DNA of 64,000 nucleotides from Heliomarina baculiformis. GTDB taxonomy: Bacteria; Pseudomonadota; Alphaproteobacteria; Rhodobacterales; Rhodobacteraceae. Below, piece after piece: positions 27,025-34,738 of this stretch; the stretch's first letter is position 1; each line of letters starts with the position of its first letter. The translations under genes and the position numbers were made by a program. Below the pieces are notes generated by a model. That model worked only from the letters and a program-made list of their open reading frames with translations. It was not told where the DNA came from and searched no databases. The stretch is taken from positions 1 through 64,000 of the forward strand of contig NZ_JAIMIC010000001.1 of the NCBI RefSeq assembly GCF_019966545.1, read 5' to 3'.

Positions 27025-27381
27025 ATGATCGAAACTCTGAACATCATCGCGGCGATGCTGACCATCGGATTTGGCCTCTTCGGCCTGATATCGCCCAATT
27101 ACACCGCGTCGGTGCTTGATCTGACCCCGCGCGGCAGCACCATGGGCTATTCCGAGCTTCGCGCCTCGACCGGCGGCCTGTTTGTCGTGGCGGGGATCGC
27201 CGCGCTCTGGCTCTCTGCGCCGATCGCCTACGCGATGCTGGGTTTCGTCTATGCCGGGGCGGCGCTCGGGCGGCTTGTGTCGCTGCTTTTCGATCATCCG
27301 CCGGTGAAAAAGGTCATGGCCTATGGCGGGATCGAGGCGGCGCTTGCGCTATGGCTGATCTGGGCCAATCTCAGCTTTTAG
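27025..27381 (+). CDS. DUF4345 membrane protein
   Basis: A 118-residue inner-membrane protein with four predicted membrane segments (residues about 4-24, 45-65, 70-90, 98-116). The motif LRASTGGLFVVAGIAALWL and the GAALGRLVSLLFD sequence fit DUF4345. No function is known for the family. It is divergent from the DinB-like gene and is followed by the ssrA promoter. Confidence 0.8.
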   Translation: MIETLNIIAAMLTIGFGLFGLISPNYTASVLDLTPRGSTMGYSELRASTGGLFVVAGIAALWLSAPIAYAMLGFVYAGAALGRLVSLLFDHPPVKKVMAYGGIEAALALWLIWANLSF

Positions 27382-27504
27382 GCCGATGCTGCGCTGCGGC
27401 GGTGTACAGGGGGTGCACAGATGCTGTACGGCCCGTGCATCGCGTACACCCCGTTATTTTAATCATTTTTCCCACCGCGCGTTGCCCCCGACACAGATTG
27501 ACGA

Positions 27505-27533
27505 TTGAAACCGCGCGGCCCCCGTCCTATATG
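27505..27533 (+). promoter_or_regulatory. Likely ssrA promoter
   Basis: TTGAAA (27505-27510), 17-base spacer and TATATG (27528-27533) fit a sigma-70 promoter. The predicted start near 27540 lies just before the acceptor piece of the tmRNA precursor. Confidence 0.6.
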
Positions 27534-27725
27534 AGATCTGTCCTTCGGGACTATGGACATAAACGCGCTCGTAATAAGCGGATCGGACCCGGGGGCGGTA
27601 CCCGGCGGCTCCACCAAACATCCTTCATTTGGGGATCATGGGGCCGAAACAGGATCGACGAACGTCTAAAGGGGTTAGCTTTGTCCCGGCTGTCTGCCAC
27701 CGTTATCGGCGAAACAAGTACAATT

Positions 27726-27764
27726 GCAAATGACAATCGTGCTCCGGTCGCCGTTGCTGCGTAA
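27726..27764 (+). other. tmRNA tag reading frame (ANDNRAPVAVAA)
   Basis: The resume codon is GCA at 27726, followed by 11 codons and TAA at 27762-27764. The C-terminal VAVAA matches the ClpXP-recognition end (hydrophobic, then AA) and AND/N at the start is what SspB reads. The tag is 12 residues, shorter than some relatives. Confidence 0.9.
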
Positions 27765-27836
27765 GCAGTAACAAGACCGAAACTTAAGCCCTTGCGCCTA
27801 GCAGCGTAAGGCGGGGTTCGCAGGCGCCTGGCAACA

Positions 27837-27849
27837 GAAGCCTGCACTT
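27837..27849. repeat. Left attachment site candidate (attL) in ssrA 3' region
   Basis: 13 bp identical to 38047-38059. Similarity continues less perfectly for about 10 more bases (CCCTTTCCAC against TCCTCCTCCAC). Confidence 0.65.
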
Positions 27850-27887
27850 CCCTTTCCACTCGGTAACCTGCTGTTTCTGAATACTTT

Positions 27888-28964
27888 TCATTTTACAGTT
27901 TTCCATGGTTTTACAATTTCGGCAGATTGGCGTTCACGAATTGCCCTCAAGACGGCTTGACCGCCTGCTTTTCGATCCGCGTGTCGGCAATACCTTTCGA
28001 CCATAGGCACAGACATTCCGACCATGTCCGAGATCTGCCCATGGCTGTAGCTTTCCTGACGCAGCCTGATGACAGCGTTCGCGCGCAGTCCATGCCAAAC
28101 AGCGCCGGAGAGCACTTCGTTCTGTTCTCGCACCCGATTGAAAACCTTCCACAGTCCATTGGTCGTAAAGGGTTTTCCAGCGTTTCGACCGTTCTCCTGT
28201 AGCAAGTACGGCCCCGGGCGTTTATCCCAAGTTTCCATTTCCGATTGCAGCTCAGAGAAGATTGGGCACCACGGCCGAGCGCCACTTTTCTTTTGGCGCA
28301 AGCTGAAGCCGCCATCATCGATGCTGTGCGGCCCCAATCTGATTATGTCGCTTTCGCGTTGCCCAGTGAATCGAGCCAAGTAGAAGGCTCGGCGCAACAT
28401 CCCGGTGAAATGCGCCTCTGCCCATTCCAGTTGCTCTTGGGTCCAAGGCTTGTGCCCCTCGCCCTTCTGATAATGTTGCACGCCCCGCGTTGGATCACGA
28501 TCCAGTAATTCGCGCGGCCCGGACGCCCACTTGCACATAGCCTTGAGCGCATCGAGTGTATTGTTAGCTGCGCCTGGCCGTTCAATCCCGATTTTCTCAA
28601 TGAGCGCCTGAACATGCTTAGGACGCAGATTATTAATGGGTAGATCGCCCCAAGATTGCTCCACAACGCCAAGATAGCGGCGATACTGATCTTGAGTTCC
28701 AGCCGACAACTTGCGCGGCAGACCCGGCCAAGCAGCGATGTAGGCCGCTATTACTGCGCCGACTGTGTCCGCGACCACAACTCCGGAAAGACCTTGAGCT
28801 TGTCGGACAGCTACCCAGAATTCTGGTTTCGTCGGATCATTGGGCAAGGAAATTCGGTCGCCTTCGTGGGCCGTCCCCCTACCCTCTTGATAATAAAAAT
28901 ACTCTCGGCCGCGCGATGTAACGCGGTGAACGTGCCGAGGAAGTGAGACTTTAGCGGCCATCAT
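27888..28964 (-). CDS. int: Tyrosine recombinase / phage integrase
   Basis: A 358-residue integrase. Catalytic residues are visible: R203 (TGQRESD), K225-K226 region (QKKSGAR), H291 and R294 (WHGLRAN) and the nucleophile Y325 (VERYCRHAD). The N-terminal half (about 70-170) has the SAM-like DNA-binding core (TVGAVIAAYI, RYLGVVEQSWGDLPI). It lies 38 bases inside the left repeat, the standard place for an integrase that uses ssrA. Start could be at the first or second Met; its first bases overlap the AlpA gene. Confidence 0.93.
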   Translation of the reverse strand: MMAAKVSLPRHVHRVTSRGREYFYYQEGRGTAHEGDRISLPNDPTKPEFWVAVRQAQGLSGVVVADTVGAVIAAYIAAWPGLPRKLSAGTQDQYRRYLGVVEQSWGDLPINNLRPKHVQALIEKIGIERPGAANNTLDALKAMCKWASGPRELLDRDPTRGVQHYQKGEGHKPWTQEQLEWAEAHFTGMLRRAFYLARFTGQRESDIIRLGPHSIDDGGFSLRQKKSGARPWCPIFSELQSEMETWDKRPGPYLLQENGRNAGKPFTTNGLWKVFNRVREQNEVLSGAVWHGLRANAVIRLRQESYSHGQISDMVGMSVPMVERYCRHADRKAGGQAVLRAIRERQSAEIVKPWKTVK

Positions 28965-29196
28965 TCAACGCCGACAGAAAAGGGTCGACCTCCTGATCGG
29001 ATTGCGGCTTGAGAGATGCATCGACTAGCGCCCAGCACCAGCGAACAGAGCCGCCCCGCTTGATTGGTTTCGGCAGAATGCCGCGCTTGACCCAATCATC
29101 GACAGTGCTTTCGCTGATATCGAGTTCCGCCGCCAAAGTAGCCTTCGACGGATAGCTCGGTGGACGGTCACCCTTTATCTCTCGGAGTTGCGCCAT
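28951..29196 (-). CDS. AlpA/excisionase-like helix-turn-helix regulator
   Basis: An 81-residue protein starting MAQLREIKGD at ATG 29194-29196. The segment TLAAELDISESTVDDWVKRG (about 18-37) is a MerR-type winged helix-turn-helix as in AlpA/Xis-like regulators. A start farther upstream is possible but unneeded. The ATG overlaps the stop of the upstream gene (TAATG), and the stop region overlaps the integrase start. In satellites such as PICIs, AlpA proteins turn on excision and other genes. Confidence 0.8.
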   Translation of the reverse strand: MAQLREIKGDRPPSYPSKATLAAELDISESTVDDWVKRGILPKPIKRGGSVRWCWALVDASLKPQSDQEVDPFLSALNDGR

Positions 29197-29723
29197 TACT
29201 CGGCCTTCATTTCCCGCATAGCTTCGAGTGCATCGAGACCGAGCTTTGATAGGAACGGATAAAAGAGCATTTCCAGATCGACGGCATCCAGCGACGTGCG
29301 AATGCTTTCCAACGGCTCTTTTCCGGAAAAGTGCCTTACCTGACATGCCATCGGATTTTCTCGATTGATCATGAAAAGCGTAAGTCCTTCCCGGAAGAGA
29401 TGGCCCGCCTTTCTATTGTGTGTCGCACCCATTTCACCGGCGATATCGCCCTGATGAGCAAAATTAATTGCCGCTTCGCACGCATCAGGAACGGTAAGAC
29501 CTCGCTTGTTCAATTCAACCGCCAATGGCAGTTGCAAAGTCGTTCTTGCGGACAGATTTACCCCACCTCCCCGCCCGACCTTTTCGCGATCTGCTGATGT
29601 GAGGACGAGCTCGCCTCGCTTGATCCACTTCGAGACAGTGTCGTGCTTACGTCCGGCGGCAGTTGCTGCCAGAGGCAAACCGAAGTGCATTTCGAAAAAG
29701 GCCATAACATCGTCTCCAATCAT
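29196..29723 (-). CDS. Hypothetical phage protein with N-terminal HTH-like segment
   Basis: A 175-residue protein. Residues about 13-40 (GLPLAATAAGRKHDTVSKWIKRGELVL, split by a turn) look like a helix-turn-helix that could read DNA for regulation. The rest (to MREMKAE) is mixed helical and unidentified. The real start may be the ATG at 29703-29705. It is coupled with the AlpA-like gene, so a regulatory partner is plausible. Confidence 0.55.
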   Translation of the reverse strand: MIGDDVMAFFEMHFGLPLAATAAGRKHDTVSKWIKRGELVLTSADREKVGRGGGVNLSARTTLQLPLAVELNKRGLTVPDACEAAINFAHQGDIAGEMGATHNRKAGHLFREGLTLFMINRENPMACQVRHFSGKEPLESIRTSLDAVDLEMLFYPFLSKLGLDALEAMREMKAE

Positions 29724-29775
29724 TTATTCGGAACTTATTCCGATAAAATGATTCCCGTCAAGACGTTTGAGCAAT

Positions 29776-30270
29776 CTAAGTTGCAGAAATCATTGTCCTC
29801 ATCTCCGCCCAAAGCTCATGTTCCCTTTCGGGAAGCCCCAAAGCGCCCCAACTGCTGAAGGCGATTATCTTGGCGGCAAGGTCGGCCATGTTTGCCGAAG
29901 GAACGGCAAGCATTTGACGTTCGATTGCTGCCATTTGCTTAACTGCCATATCGCAGTCTTCCTCAGAAACGCCGTTCGCTTCAATCAGTGCCTGCTCCCA
30001 CTGACGAAACAGCCGGATTACAGGTGTTGGTGTCTTCGCCGATATCGGGACAGGCAACGACCACGATGCGCCCGTTGCCGGAAGCCCAATGATGAATAGC
30101 CGTCGAGTTACGTTTCTATCATCCGAAAGCCGCAAAGGATACCGCCGAACATACGACGTTTTGGGATCATAGATCCAATTTAGATTGATGCGATACTTCC
30201 GAGCGATACGGGCAATCCAGAAGTTGATCGGCAAGCCGGTATCGCTCGCCCAAAGGCGTCTTTTGGTCAT
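29776..30270 (-). CDS. Hypothetical protein, candidate repressor
   Basis: A 164-residue protein with AGGAG at about 9 bases before ATG 30270. An N-terminal segment (LPINFWIARIARKYRINLNWIYD) could be a degenerate helix-turn-helix of a phage repressor, but the assignment is weak. It is divergent from the XRE regulator gene, with two palindromes between, as in a cI/cro arrangement. Not otherwise recognised. Confidence 0.5.
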   Translation of the reverse strand: MTKRRLWASDTGLPINFWIARIARKYRINLNWIYDPKTSYVRRYPLRLSDDRNVTRRLFIIGLPATGASWSLPVPISAKTPTPVIRLFRQWEQALIEANGVSEEDCDMAVKQMAAIERQMLAVPSANMADLAAKIIAFSSWGALGLPEREHELWAEMRTMISAT

Positions 30271-30311
30271 TGTCAGGTTCTCCTGATTAAGCTACACATT
30301 TATTGCAACGC

Positions 30312-30345
30312 TGCACTATTAGCGCATGTTGCACTAATAGTGCAA
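30312..30345. promoter_or_regulatory. Two palindromic operators in the divergent regulatory region
   Basis: O1 (30312-30326) is TGCACTA-T-TAGCGCA, an inverted repeat with one mismatch. O2 (30329-30345) is TTGCACTA-A-TAGTGCAA, a perfect 17-bp palindrome. The centres are 18 bp apart, and both share GCACTA half-sites. They lie between the divergent starts at 30270 and 30355, where a repressor and its counter-regulator would bind. Confidence 0.7.
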
Positions 30346-30354
30346 GGTTTAAAA

Positions 30355-30588
30355 ATGACTCCCTCTCAATGTCGTGCGGCTCGCGCACTGGTAGCAATGT
30401 CACAAGATCGGTTGGCCCAGACTGCTGGCGTGGCAAAACGCACCATTGCTAGCTTTGAGAAAGAAGAGCGACAGCCCTATGATAGAACAATTGCAGCTTT
30501 GCGTTCCGCTCTAGAAAGCGCCGGAGTCGAGTTCATCTCTGAAAATGGGAGCGGACCTGGAGTCAGGCTGAAAAATAAGGACATTTAA
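30355..30588 (+). CDS. XRE-family HTH regulator
   Basis: A 77-residue protein starting MTPSQCRAARALVAMSQDRLA, with a typical Cro/CI helix-turn-helix (SQDRLAQTAGVAKRTIASFE). The ATG at 30355 is chosen over an ATG five codons upstream because the domain starts here. It lies next to O2 and probably binds it. The start is 10 bases beyond the operator, so binding would affect its own expression. Confidence 0.88.
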   Translation: MTPSQCRAARALVAMSQDRLAQTAGVAKRTIASFEKEERQPYDRTIAALRSALESAGVEFISENGSGPGVRLKNKDI

Positions 30589-30590
30589 GG

Positions 30591-30815
30591 ATGACTGTAA
30601 AACACCTATCAGTAGATGACGTAATCCGTGTCGCAACTTGTGGAGGCGGGCTTAAACTTAATTGCCAAAGCTTCTTTGTCGGAGACTTAATTCGGATAGC
30701 TACCGTCGCTAAATCAAAAAATGCGGTACTGACTCTAGAGAATAGCGCGGCGCTAACTGTCGATGACATGTTAAGATTGGCAACAGCAGGCAGTGGGGTT
30801 GTTATATTTGAGTAA
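30591..30815 (+). CDS. Small hypothetical protein
   Basis: A 74-residue protein of unknown family. Two similar stretches (VDDVIRVAT and VDDMLRLATAGSG) indicate internal duplication of a helix-turn motif. The start is 2 bases after the previous stop, so the two are an operon. Confidence 0.55.
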   Translation: MTVKHLSVDDVIRVATCGGGLKLNCQSFFVGDLIRIATVAKSKNAVLTLENSAALTVDDMLRLATAGSGVVIFE

Positions 30816-30943
30816 CATCAAACGAATTGCCCGCTCATCGTTTCTAATCAGCGCGGAAGCGCCCTCTGTTCTATCGAACTAACGGGTACAAATTTCGTAA
30901 AAAAAACCGGCTGCAGACACAGGGCTCAAATGAGAGAAAAGGC

Positions 30944-31324
30944 ATGAGCTCATTTTACCCAAACACCGTTTCGGAATGGATAGCCTTGTTCGCGGTACTT
31001 GTTCCACTGATCACTTGGTCGGTGTCTGGCGCTTTCAGCGCCTTAACATACCGTCGAGATCAAATCCGACTTAGCTGGCTTCGTCTGTCAGAGCTAACCA
31101 TCATACTCTACAATAAAAACCATGAGCACGGTGCCTTAGCCCAACTTGCGGCAGTAAGAGAATTGGACAATTTGAAGGTGGGAAGTGCAGACAAAGTAGT
31201 GATAGCAGATGCTGCTCTATCTTACTGGGACGGCAAGGCTACTCCTACGCTTGTTTCCGCTTTAAAAGAAGTCAAGTGTCGGCATAGCGTTTCATGTATA
31301 AGTCGATTTACAAAAAGGTCCTAG
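30944..31324 (+). CDS. Small membrane protein of the element
   Basis: A 126-residue protein with an N-terminal hydrophobic helix (WIALFAVLVPLITWSVSGAFSAL, residues 12-34) and a charged rest. No family recognised. AT-rich. It may be an accessory gene (for example defence or superinfection control), but nothing in the sequence shows which. Confidence 0.45.
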   Translation: MSSFYPNTVSEWIALFAVLVPLITWSVSGAFSALTYRRDQIRLSWLRLSELTIILYNKNHEHGALAQLAAVRELDNLKVGSADKVVIADAALSYWDGKATPTLVSALKEVKCRHSVSCISRFTKRS

Positions 31325-31458
31325 CCATAACCCAATACGCGCCGCGTCTCCGATTGGAGTTTGAGACCGCGCGCTGTCGGGGTTGTTACGGCACTCACCG
31401 ACTAATCCGAGGTTCTTCCGGGTTGAAGCGCCTAAAAAGCACCCGAGGCGAACTCAGC

Positions 31459-32523
31459 CTATTCCTTCCAATCCACCATGCGCATTGCCCCGGACAGAGC
31501 TTCTGGGGCAATGTCCGCTTCTTTGGCCTCGACCATAGTCTTGACTATTGCGGACAATGCCCTGGCACGGCCGCCAGCGTCGAAGGCTTGCAACGGCCGG
31601 ATGGTATCGATCTCGATTGTGTTCCCGAGCTTCGCCGTCGCTTCCTCGGCCAGCAATGCTGCAATAGGTTGTAAGGTCCAGATCGCGAGCTGGCGTTGTG
31701 CTTCCCTGACCACCGGACCAGTAGAGGCCCGGTTAGCAAGTGAAGGTAGGACGCCATAGGCCATGAGAATTCCCTCGCGGGCCGCTGCCAGCGTCTCGAC
31801 CGTCATGCTTCTGGACAGATCCGGCGACAGTTGATCCGGCTTCTGGCCGATCTGGGGATTCATACCAGCGGCGGTCGCTTGCGCGACGCCCTCAATGACC
31901 AGTGTCGCCCCTCGATTCCCTTTGATTGCCCCCCGTATCGAGGCCATGTCATCGGCCCCAGTATCTGGCACAGGCACGATCTGCGAACCAAGCGGCGCAT
32001 TCTCGAACGTCTCGCTGAGAGCTGCCTCGACCGCGTGAAGCATGGCGCCGGTAAGGCTCGACCGGCGCAAAGGCGCGGTGCCGATCCACGGTGTCAGGTG
32101 ATCCGACCCTATCCGCAAATGCAGCACCTCGGCCGACAACGCTGTGACCGTTCGCCCTCCGCCAGCCTCGGGGATGGACAGACGATACGCACGCGGCTTG
32201 CCATCGCGGGTTGTCACGTCCCAGTCCGTCGCCGGGACAAGCCCCAGATCGGTGATCAGATACACTGCCTCGCCATTCAAGGCGGCGGCGCGGGCGATCA
32301 TCGCCATGTTCTGCCGAGTCAGCAGGTCAGTGCCGATCACATCTGCCATTGCAAAGCCGCCTTCCCAATGGCTCACGCAGCTCTGCACCGTCGCGGTCAA
32401 CTCGGCCACGCCGCGGCGGCCGCTGATGTAGCTATCGCGCGCCGCCATGACTTGGGCGGTGTAACCTTGGCCGCTCGACCTTGCCTCGATCGGGCGCAAC
32501 TTGTTCATGATCCATCCAAGCAT
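31459..32523 (-). CDS. Phage portal protein, HK97 type
   Basis: A 354-residue protein starting at ATG 32523 (MLGWIMNKLRPIEARSSGQGY), with GGAGG at 5 bases upstream. The central region (for example LRIGSDHLTPWIGTAPLRRSSLTGA, ILMAYGVLP) matches phage portal proteins, and the C-terminal part IEIDTIRPLQAFDAGGRARALSAIV is characteristic. It is the last gene of the head module, downstream of the protease, which reverses the usual portal-protease-capsid order. Confidence 0.85.
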   Translation of the reverse strand: MLGWIMNKLRPIEARSSGQGYTAQVMAARDSYISGRRGVAELTATVQSCVSHWEGGFAMADVIGTDLLTRQNMAMIARAAALNGEAVYLITDLGLVPATDWDVTTRDGKPRAYRLSIPEAGGGRTVTALSAEVLHLRIGSDHLTPWIGTAPLRRSSLTGAMLHAVEAALSETFENAPLGSQIVPVPDTGADDMASIRGAIKGNRGATLVIEGVAQATAAGMNPQIGQKPDQLSPDLSRSMTVETLAAAREGILMAYGVLPSLANRASTGPVVREAQRQLAIWTLQPIAALLAEEATAKLGNTIEIDTIRPLQAFDAGGRARALSAIVKTMVEAKEADIAPEALSGAMRMVDWKE

Positions 32524-32525
32524 GA

Positions 32526-33137
32526 TCACCTCCACCGAAAAGTTGCAGGACGGCTCGCCACACGTTGAGCTACAGCGCCGAGCGGCTGCCAGCTCCGAGC
32601 CTCGATCTGTGCTTCGGGGTATGCGGGCCGCGTGACGGCCGAAAGCTCGTAGAGCAGCGCATCGTGAACCGTTCGGATGAGCGCCATCCCCAAGGAAGGA
32701 TCTTCTTCCTCGACCGTTTCCGCGTTGGGTGAAACGCGTTCGGGTGGGATTCGGAAACCGGGAGAAAGCCCCAAGATAAGCCCGGCATTCAGCCCAGACA
32801 GAAAGTCATTCACATAGTTCGCGCGTTGCAGCTCTACCGTGATGACAGCGGTGAACGCCAAAGCGTCGTCACTGTCCGTCAGATCCAGCGTCCCAGCTTT
32901 CCGGGATGCAAGCGGCCGGTCATAGTCGTGACCCACCAGAAAATGAATATCTTCCTCGGGCCGCTCTACGCGATAGCGAAACCCTCTCGGGCCGATCCGT
33001 TCCTTCTTGGGACGGCCGCGTCGGCCGCCATCGGTCAGCACTGCCGGTTGCCCGTATGGGAAACGGCCGGAGATGGTGACGTTGCCGCCACCATCCTTTC
33101 GCAGCTCAAGGCCGCCAGAGTGAGCGCCCCAGAGCAT
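32526..33137 (-). CDS. Prohead protease, HK97 family
   Basis: A 203-residue serine protease that matures the capsid. The catalytic His is in LVGHDYDRPLASR (about 69) and the Ser in LGLSPGFRIP. The ATG overlaps the capsid gene stop (TGATG). It stands between capsid and portal. Confidence 0.88.
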   Translation of the reverse strand: MLWGAHSGGLELRKDGGGNVTISGRFPYGQPAVLTDGGRRGRPKKERIGPRGFRYRVERPEEDIHFLVGHDYDRPLASRKAGTLDLTDSDDALAFTAVITVELQRANYVNDFLSGLNAGLILGLSPGFRIPPERVSPNAETVEEEDPSLGMALIRTVHDALLYELSAVTRPAYPEAQIEARSWQPLGAVAQRVASRPATFRWR

Positions 33138-34402
33138 CAGCCCAGTTCCAGACCGGTCAGCAGTTCAAGTTGGGCGGGGCGCGCAACTGTCACGTCCATC
33201 GTCGCCAGAGCCGTGATGCGAAGGCCACCGGATTGCGCATCGCTGTACGGGTCTCGGATCATGTCGATTGCGCCCCAGTTGCCGACATAGATCGGTGCCA
33301 CGCCGCCGGCCGAAGTCGTCAGCAGAGCAGAACAAGCCAGCGGATCGCCAACCGGCTCTGCCAAAGCGTTGTTCGTCATGGCTATGTTCGACGCCGGGAT
33401 GTTCTTTACAAGGCGATCCCATTCCGAAAACGCCGTGCCGGACAGGACATTGTCGTCCAAGAAGTCCCACATCTCGGGCCGCATAAGCAACTTGATCATG
33501 TCGGACGACGCGGCTGCGTTCGAGGTCATGAACCGGACCACACCTGACCGGATGACTGCCCACCGAGCCAGATCATCTACGGCCGTTGCGGTAATGCCGT
33601 AAGTCGCCGCACCAGTGATAACGCCAAGCGGTTGACCGTTGGCACCGGTGCCGAGGAACACGGCCTGATCCATGGCCATACCCATGGCCCCGCTCATGTC
33701 GCGCCGAACGGCTTGTTCGAGCGCTGCACCGGACTGCTTCAGCGTCTTGCGCGTGATCCGCATCTGAATGCCGAGATTGTGGTCCGGCGACATGGCGCGA
33801 TCCGTGGTCGCATAGGTGGTTGGCCCTGCCACGTTTGCGGTCTCGCCATCGGCCCAGCCTGCCGTGACAGCCGAGGTGGTCACCGGCCATTCAACTGCCC
33901 CTGTATCGATGCTGATCATCTGCGCGCCCATCCGAGAGGCTACGCTGTCCGGAAACAGCCGGTCGATGATCGGTCGGGTTTGGATTGGGTTCGGGGTTCC
34001 GGCCGCGACCGTTTCCCCGGCCCGCACTTCAAGCGCCTGCCACGGCACCGGAATGCCCCGGAAACCGCCTGCGCTGCGCAGCTCGGTGACGATTTCGGCC
34101 GTTTGTCCGTCGAGTTGGCGGCCTTCATCGAGGGCCAGCGCGACCTGGCGCATCTCGAAACCGGCCATAAGATCAGCCCATTCCTGAGACGAGCGGGTCT
34201 CCAGCTCGTTTCCGGCGTCTCGCCGCTCGGTATCTTCTGCGATCAAGGCCGCGCGATACCGGGTTTCATTCGAGCGATACTCAAAATCGAGCTGCTCCAT
34301 ATTGCGCAGTTCTTCCTCGGACGGGTTTTCCTTTCCCGCCAGCTCGGCAAGGTTCTGGCGGATTTCGCTTTGCCGCCGTGCGATCTTCACTGAATCCAGC
34401 AT
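33137..34402 (-). CDS. Major capsid protein, HK97 fold
   Basis: A 421-residue protein. An N-terminal helical delta domain (about 1-110: LDSVKIARRQSEIRQNLAEL and the following Glu/Arg-rich part) precedes the capsid fold with its E-loop and P-domain segments (for example IPVPWQALEVRAGETVAAGTPN, and AVFLGTGANGQPLGVI). The HNH gene ends 3 bases before its ATG (TAACACATG), with ACGGAG as RBS. Confidence 0.9.
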   Translation of the reverse strand: MLDSVKIARRQSEIRQNLAELAGKENPSEEELRNMEQLDFEYRSNETRYRAALIAEDTERRDAGNELETRSSQEWADLMAGFEMRQVALALDEGRQLDGQTAEIVTELRSAGGFRGIPVPWQALEVRAGETVAAGTPNPIQTRPIIDRLFPDSVASRMGAQMISIDTGAVEWPVTTSAVTAGWADGETANVAGPTTYATTDRAMSPDHNLGIQMRITRKTLKQSGAALEQAVRRDMSGAMGMAMDQAVFLGTGANGQPLGVITGAATYGITATAVDDLARWAVIRSGVVRFMTSNAAASSDMIKLLMRPEMWDFLDDNVLSGTAFSEWDRLVKNIPASNIAMTNNALAEPVGDPLACSALLTTSAGGVAPIYVGNWGAIDMIRDPYSDAQSGGLRITALATMDVTVARPAQLELLTGLELG

Positions 34403-34405
34403 GTG

Positions 34406-34738
34406 TTACTCCGTTACTGGTGTTGAATTGTCCGTAGCCAGTTCAGCCACGGCATCGTCCCAAGCGCGCCGCTCGGGGGATTTCGGTTTGTGCCCGCATT
34501 CGATGCGCGTCTTTCGCGCGTGACAGGGGCCGCAAAGGGTTTGCAGGTTCCGGGGATCGAACGACAATTCGGGATGCGTTCTCACCGGCTTGATGTGATC
34601 GACCTCGAGTCGCCGCCGTTCGCCGCAGCGCCGACACTTCCATTCGTCGCGTTCAAGGATTTCATGCCTCAGCACCTGCCAGCGCTTCGTTGACGTGACT
34701 TTCCGAGAGTGCCGGGCGTGTTCTTTTCTCAGACCCAC
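34406..34738 (-). CDS. HNH endonuclease of the packaging module
   Basis: A 110-residue HNH nuclease with two CxxC pairs for zinc (CRRCGERRRLEVDH, and LCGPCHARKT) and the HNH motif LEVDHIKP...NLQTLC. The GTG start overlaps the end of the terminase gene by 10 bases. HNH proteins next to the terminase are typical of HK97-like cos-packaging systems, where they stimulate cutting. Confidence 0.9.
   Translation of the reverse strand: MGLRKEHARHSRKVTSTKRWQVLRHEILERDEWKCRRCGERRRLEVDHIKPVRTHPELSFDPRNLQTLCGPCHARKTRIECGHKPKSPERRAWDDAVAELATDNSTPVTE

Larger units (their letters stand above)
27541..27850 (+). ncRNA. ssrA: tmRNA, circularly permuted two-piece gene
   Basis: Alphaproteobacterial tmRNA is encoded in permuted form. 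The upstream piece ends in an acceptor arm CGGCTCC-A-CCA (CCA at 27614-27616), which comes before a short spacer of about 23 bases. The downstream piece begins GGGGCCGAAAC at 27640, and its first seven bases pair with CGGCTCC, including a G3-U70 wobble, the alanine-identity element. The tag reading frame follows at 27726. tmRNA rescues stalled ribosomes and adds a degradation tag. Both ends of the processed pieces are estimates; the 3' limit is near 27850 and coincides with the left attachment site of the inserted element. Confidence 0.93.

Noticed and set aside
27351-27764. A 137-residue open frame ending in the sequence ANDNRAPVAVAA
   Set aside because: It runs through the tmRNA gene; only its last 12 codons are translated, as the tag.
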